This document shows, one piece after another, positions 62,462-64,000 of a stretch of DNA of 64,000 nucleotides (position 1 is the first letter of the stretch; the number at the start of each line of letters is the position of its first letter). Origin of the DNA: Echinicola arenosa (GTDB taxonomy: Bacteria > Bacteroidota > Bacteroidia > Cytophagales > Cyclobacteriaceae); assembly GCF_014841125.1 (NCBI RefSeq), contig NZ_JACYTQ010000006.1, forward strand, positions 235,829 to 299,828, read 5' to 3'. The notes below the pieces were generated by a model that saw only the letters and a program-made list of their open reading frames with translations, did not search any database and was not told the origin of the DNA. The position numbers and the translations under genes are program-made.

Positions 62462-63199
62462 TTAAAACAGTGCTACAGACATCCCGAAATTAAATTGGGT
62501 AGATTCTGTTTCGTAAGGGCCTTGTCCTGATTTGAAGACATCGTTCAGTCCGTAATAAGCCCAAAGGTTAAAGCCTGATAGTCCTACTCGAGTATACACG
62601 CCATACCTGAATTTATTAAGCCCAAACTCTTGGGAGTCTTTTATTTTTCTATTTACACCATCCGAATCTGTCAATTTGATTTTAGTATGCGCTTCATATA
62701 GCATACCTACTTTACCTCCTAGAGCAATCCTGAAGCCTTCGTTGTAGTCGCTTTTGTTAAAATGGTAACGTATTTCGACCGGAATATCTACATAATTTAG
62801 TGCCATGGTGTTTTTATCTACAGAAATGCCTTCACCATATATGTCATCAATATCAACTAACTGGCTTGAGTTTGTTCCTTTATCGGGGTCATTGATCAAA
62901 GTCATGTTGTCTTTGAAGGCGAGTTTATCAAGGCCAAGACCAATTCCAGGATTAAGTGTCCATCCTGATTTTTCTCCCAAATTTATTGGTCTTTGGAAAT
63001 AAATGTTTGCGGTTTTAGAAGCGAAAAACTTTGTGCTTAAATCTTCAGGCCGATTATTAAGTATATTAAAACCTAGATCCAAAAATAGGTCTCCTTTAAT
63101 GTCTGGCCTTCCTTGTATAGGGTTGGTAGTTTTACCTTCTTGTGCAAATAAACTGATAGGGAGCACAAAAACGAGCAAAATAATTATAAGTCTTTTCAT
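62462..63199 (-). CDS. Outer-membrane beta-barrel protein (porin-like)
   Basis: The 245-residue protein has a signal peptide (MKRLIIILLVFVLPISLFAQ) and alternating hydrophobic strands ending in an aromatic Phe (FGMSVALF), as expected for a barrel inserted by BamA. It resembles small PorT/OmpW-like barrels of Bacteroidetes. Ligand unknown. Confidence 0.8.
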   Translation of the reverse strand: MKRLIIILLVFVLPISLFAQEGKTTNPIQGRPDIKGDLFLDLGFNILNNRPEDLSTKFFASKTANIYFQRPINLGEKSGWTLNPGIGLGLDKLAFKDNMTLINDPDKGTNSSQLVDIDDIYGEGISVDKNTMALNYVDIPVEIRYHFNKSDYNEGFRIALGGKVGMLYEAHTKIKLTDSDGVNRKIKDSQEFGLNKFRYGVYTRVGLSGFNLWAYYGLNDVFKSGQGPYETESTQFNFGMSVALF

Positions 63200-63396
63200 G
63201 AAAGAGTATTTTGTATTTAATTTTCAATGGGCTAAATTATAAAAACTTACTTGATTGTAGGGGCTTTTTATCTTAATTATTCTTAATTGAAGGATGTCCT
63301 GAAGCATAGAAGGGAAGGTTTTTATTCCTTTATATTATATTAACAGAGTGATTTTGAAGGTGTTTTGGTTTTTTGTGTACAAAATGGCTTTATGGT

Positions 63397-63427
63397 TTTG
63401 ATTATATTTAAATAACATCTACATTTG
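63397..63427 (+). promoter_or_regulatory. Consensus promoter of tRNA-Arg
   Basis: TTTG (63397-63400), a 19-nt spacer and TACATTTG (63420-63427) match the consensus exactly, 14 bases before the tRNA. Confidence 0.82.
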
Positions 63428-63441
63428 CAATCCTAAATGAT

Positions 63442-63515
63442 GGCCTCGTAGCTCAACTGAATAGAGCACTTGATTACGGCTCAAGAGGTTCCAGGTTTGA
63501 ATCCTGGCGAGGTCA
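63442..63515 (+). tRNA. tRNA-Arg (anticodon ACG)
   Basis: The 74-nt cloverleaf has acceptor GGCCTCG / CGAGGTC and anticodon stem CTTGA / TCAAG with loop TTACGGC, giving anticodon ACG at 63476-63478, which is read as ICG after deamination. The T-arm is CCAGG-TTTGAAT-CCTGG. CCA is not encoded. Confidence 0.95.
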
Positions 63516-63519
63516 CAAT

Positions 63520-63552
63520 AGCTCTTGTTAAAAGAAACAAGAGCTTTTTTAA
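63520..63552 (+). terminator. Terminator after tRNA-Arg
   Basis: AGCTCTTGTT and AACAAGAGCT pair around a 6-nt loop and are followed by TTTTTT, five bases after the tRNA. Confidence 0.9.
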
Positions 63553-63697
63553 TGGACTTTCAGAATTTTCGGGGTTCATTTATGCTTGAAAGAAGGGGCG
63601 TATTAGAAATGTTTGAAGAATCACGATGGGCTTTACTCTTTATTGGTTTGAAAATCAGTTGTCTTGGTTTTTATTAAATAAAAAGTTGAAAAAAATC

Positions 63698-63728
63698 TTT
63701 GTGGTTAAAAAAAACTTCCTCACCTTTG
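63698..63728 (+). promoter_or_regulatory. Putative rRNA promoter P1
   Basis: TTTG (63698-63701), a 19-nt spacer and CACCTTTG (63721-63728). The first base of the -7 box departs from consensus (C for T). Confidence 0.65.
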
Positions 63729-63839
63729 CAATCCCAAACGAGGGAATTAGGTTTTGAAAATAAAAAGTAGCCGAGTTAAATGGGTTCTTTTGGTGAATTA
63801 ACCTCAAAAAACTTTCGCAAAATTAATTATAAAAAAGTT

Positions 63840-63870
63840 GTTGCGAAACGGAAAAAAATCCTCACCTTTG
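63840..63870 (+). promoter_or_regulatory. Putative rRNA promoter P2
   Basis: GTTG (63840-63843), a 19-nt spacer and CACCTTTG (63863-63870), the same -7 text as P1, 142 bases downstream of it. Confidence 0.65.
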
Positions 63871-63960
63871 CAGACCCAAAGGGGGATCGGGTTTCGGAAA
63901 GACGGAACAAAGCGGAGGTTTTGCAGTGAAAAGGTTTCAAAAAAATAATTGAAAGATTGT

Positions 63961-63992
63961 TTTGCGAAACAGGATTCTTTTTCGGAGCTTTG
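63961..63992 (+). promoter_or_regulatory. Putative rRNA promoter P3
   Basis: TTTG (63961-63964), a 20-nt spacer and GAGCTTTG (63985-63992). It is preceded by TGCGAAAC text like that at P2. Confidence 0.6.
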
Positions 63993-64000
63993 CACAGCGA

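Larger units (their letters stand above)
63553..64000 (+). promoter_or_regulatory. Upstream region of a probable rRNA operon
   Basis: No gene is present. The last 300 bases hold three promoter-like units (listed separately) that repeat a shared text: CTCACCTTTGCA followed by CCCAAA at 63719 and 63861, and GGAGCTTTGCAC at 63984. Multiple tandem promoters in a gene-free stretch are expected just upstream of 16S rRNA, which would lie beyond 64000. Confidence 0.65.

Noticed and set aside
63804..63995. Minus-strand reading frame of 63 codons at the window end
   Set aside because: It lies antisense across the tandem rRNA-type promoters and reads as low-complexity text.
1..64000. Mobile elements, prophage, CRISPR or defence island
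   Set aside because: No transposase, integrase, capsid, cas gene or regular repeat-spacer array was seen; the single HsdR-N-like protein lacks restriction partners.

Overview
The window reads as a stretch of core chromosome from a Bacteroidota bacterium, most likely a member of the Cytophagales close to Cyclobacteriaceae (Echinicola, Algoriphagus or Cyclobacterium type). This is inferred from the AT-rich composition, weak ribosome binding sites, repeated promoters of the Bacteroidetes form TTTG-N19-20-TAnnTTTG, and the gene content: an LptD-type barrel beside an amidase, a fused DAHP synthase/chorismate mutase, an ExbB/ExbD/ExbD operon, WG repeats, FloA/NfeD and a lipobox amidohydrolase. I see no phage, insertion sequence, CRISPR array or plasmid gene. 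Genes are tightly packed on both strands, and several convergent pairs overlap by a few bases.

Layout. 1-5.8 kb: the tail of proS, nfeD-floA, a secreted WG-repeat protein and hemA, and a helix-hairpin-helix protein. 5.8-9.3 kb: a lipoprotein amidohydrolase, a solitary HsdR-N-like nuclease-fold protein, an RNA candidate and a BtuF-like protein without signal peptide. 9.3-15.9 kb, minus strand: an aromatic amino acid cluster in the order DAHP synthase/chorismate mutase, aroB, aroA, pheA, aminotransferase, tyrA. 16-26 kb: proline dehydrogenase, lysS, arginine deiminase, lptD, amidase and an acyl-CoA carboxyltransferase. 26-37.7 kb: small conserved housekeeping and unknown genes (PPTase, WD40-DivIVA-folB, IscA-like, YkvA, dtd, an asymmetric twin ABC ATPase, MazG-like). 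37.7-45.8 kb: bioF-bioD-ketosynthase, comB, gcvT, iscA, mce, thiL, ruvC. 45.8-52 kb: an envelope polysaccharide and signalling operon (two family 2 glycosyltransferases, a deacetylase, a SpoIIE-type phosphatase) running into tatD and ansA. 52-63.5 kb: tRNA-Ser, the exbB/exbD operon, a UMF1 transporter, nnrD/E, asnS, rpoN, a degenerate PAP2 protein, an enoyl-CoA hydratase, an outer-membrane barrel and tRNA-Arg. 63.6-64 kb: three tandem strong promoters that almost certainly drive an rRNA operon starting just past the window.

The most striking element was found by reading the minus strand upstream of the aromatic operon. It is a complete ribosome-mediated attenuator: a 31-codon leader peptide (15737-15832) containing YFIFFFFYF, an antiterminator segment perfectly complementary to the terminator's 5' arm, a 1:2 protector pairing, and a GAAA-capped terminator with a U-run just before the DAHP synthase/chorismate mutase gene. 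It predicts that Phe/Tyr supply is sensed by translation and gates the first steps of the pathway. It fits with a PheA whose ACT domain has lost the usual ESRP-type phenylalanine-binding motif.

Other points worth checking are a FabF-like ketosynthase inside a biotin operon, a twin ABC protein with one intact and one dead ATP site, an IscA paralogue lacking two of its three cysteines, and promoters that abut start codons and so predict leaderless mRNAs.
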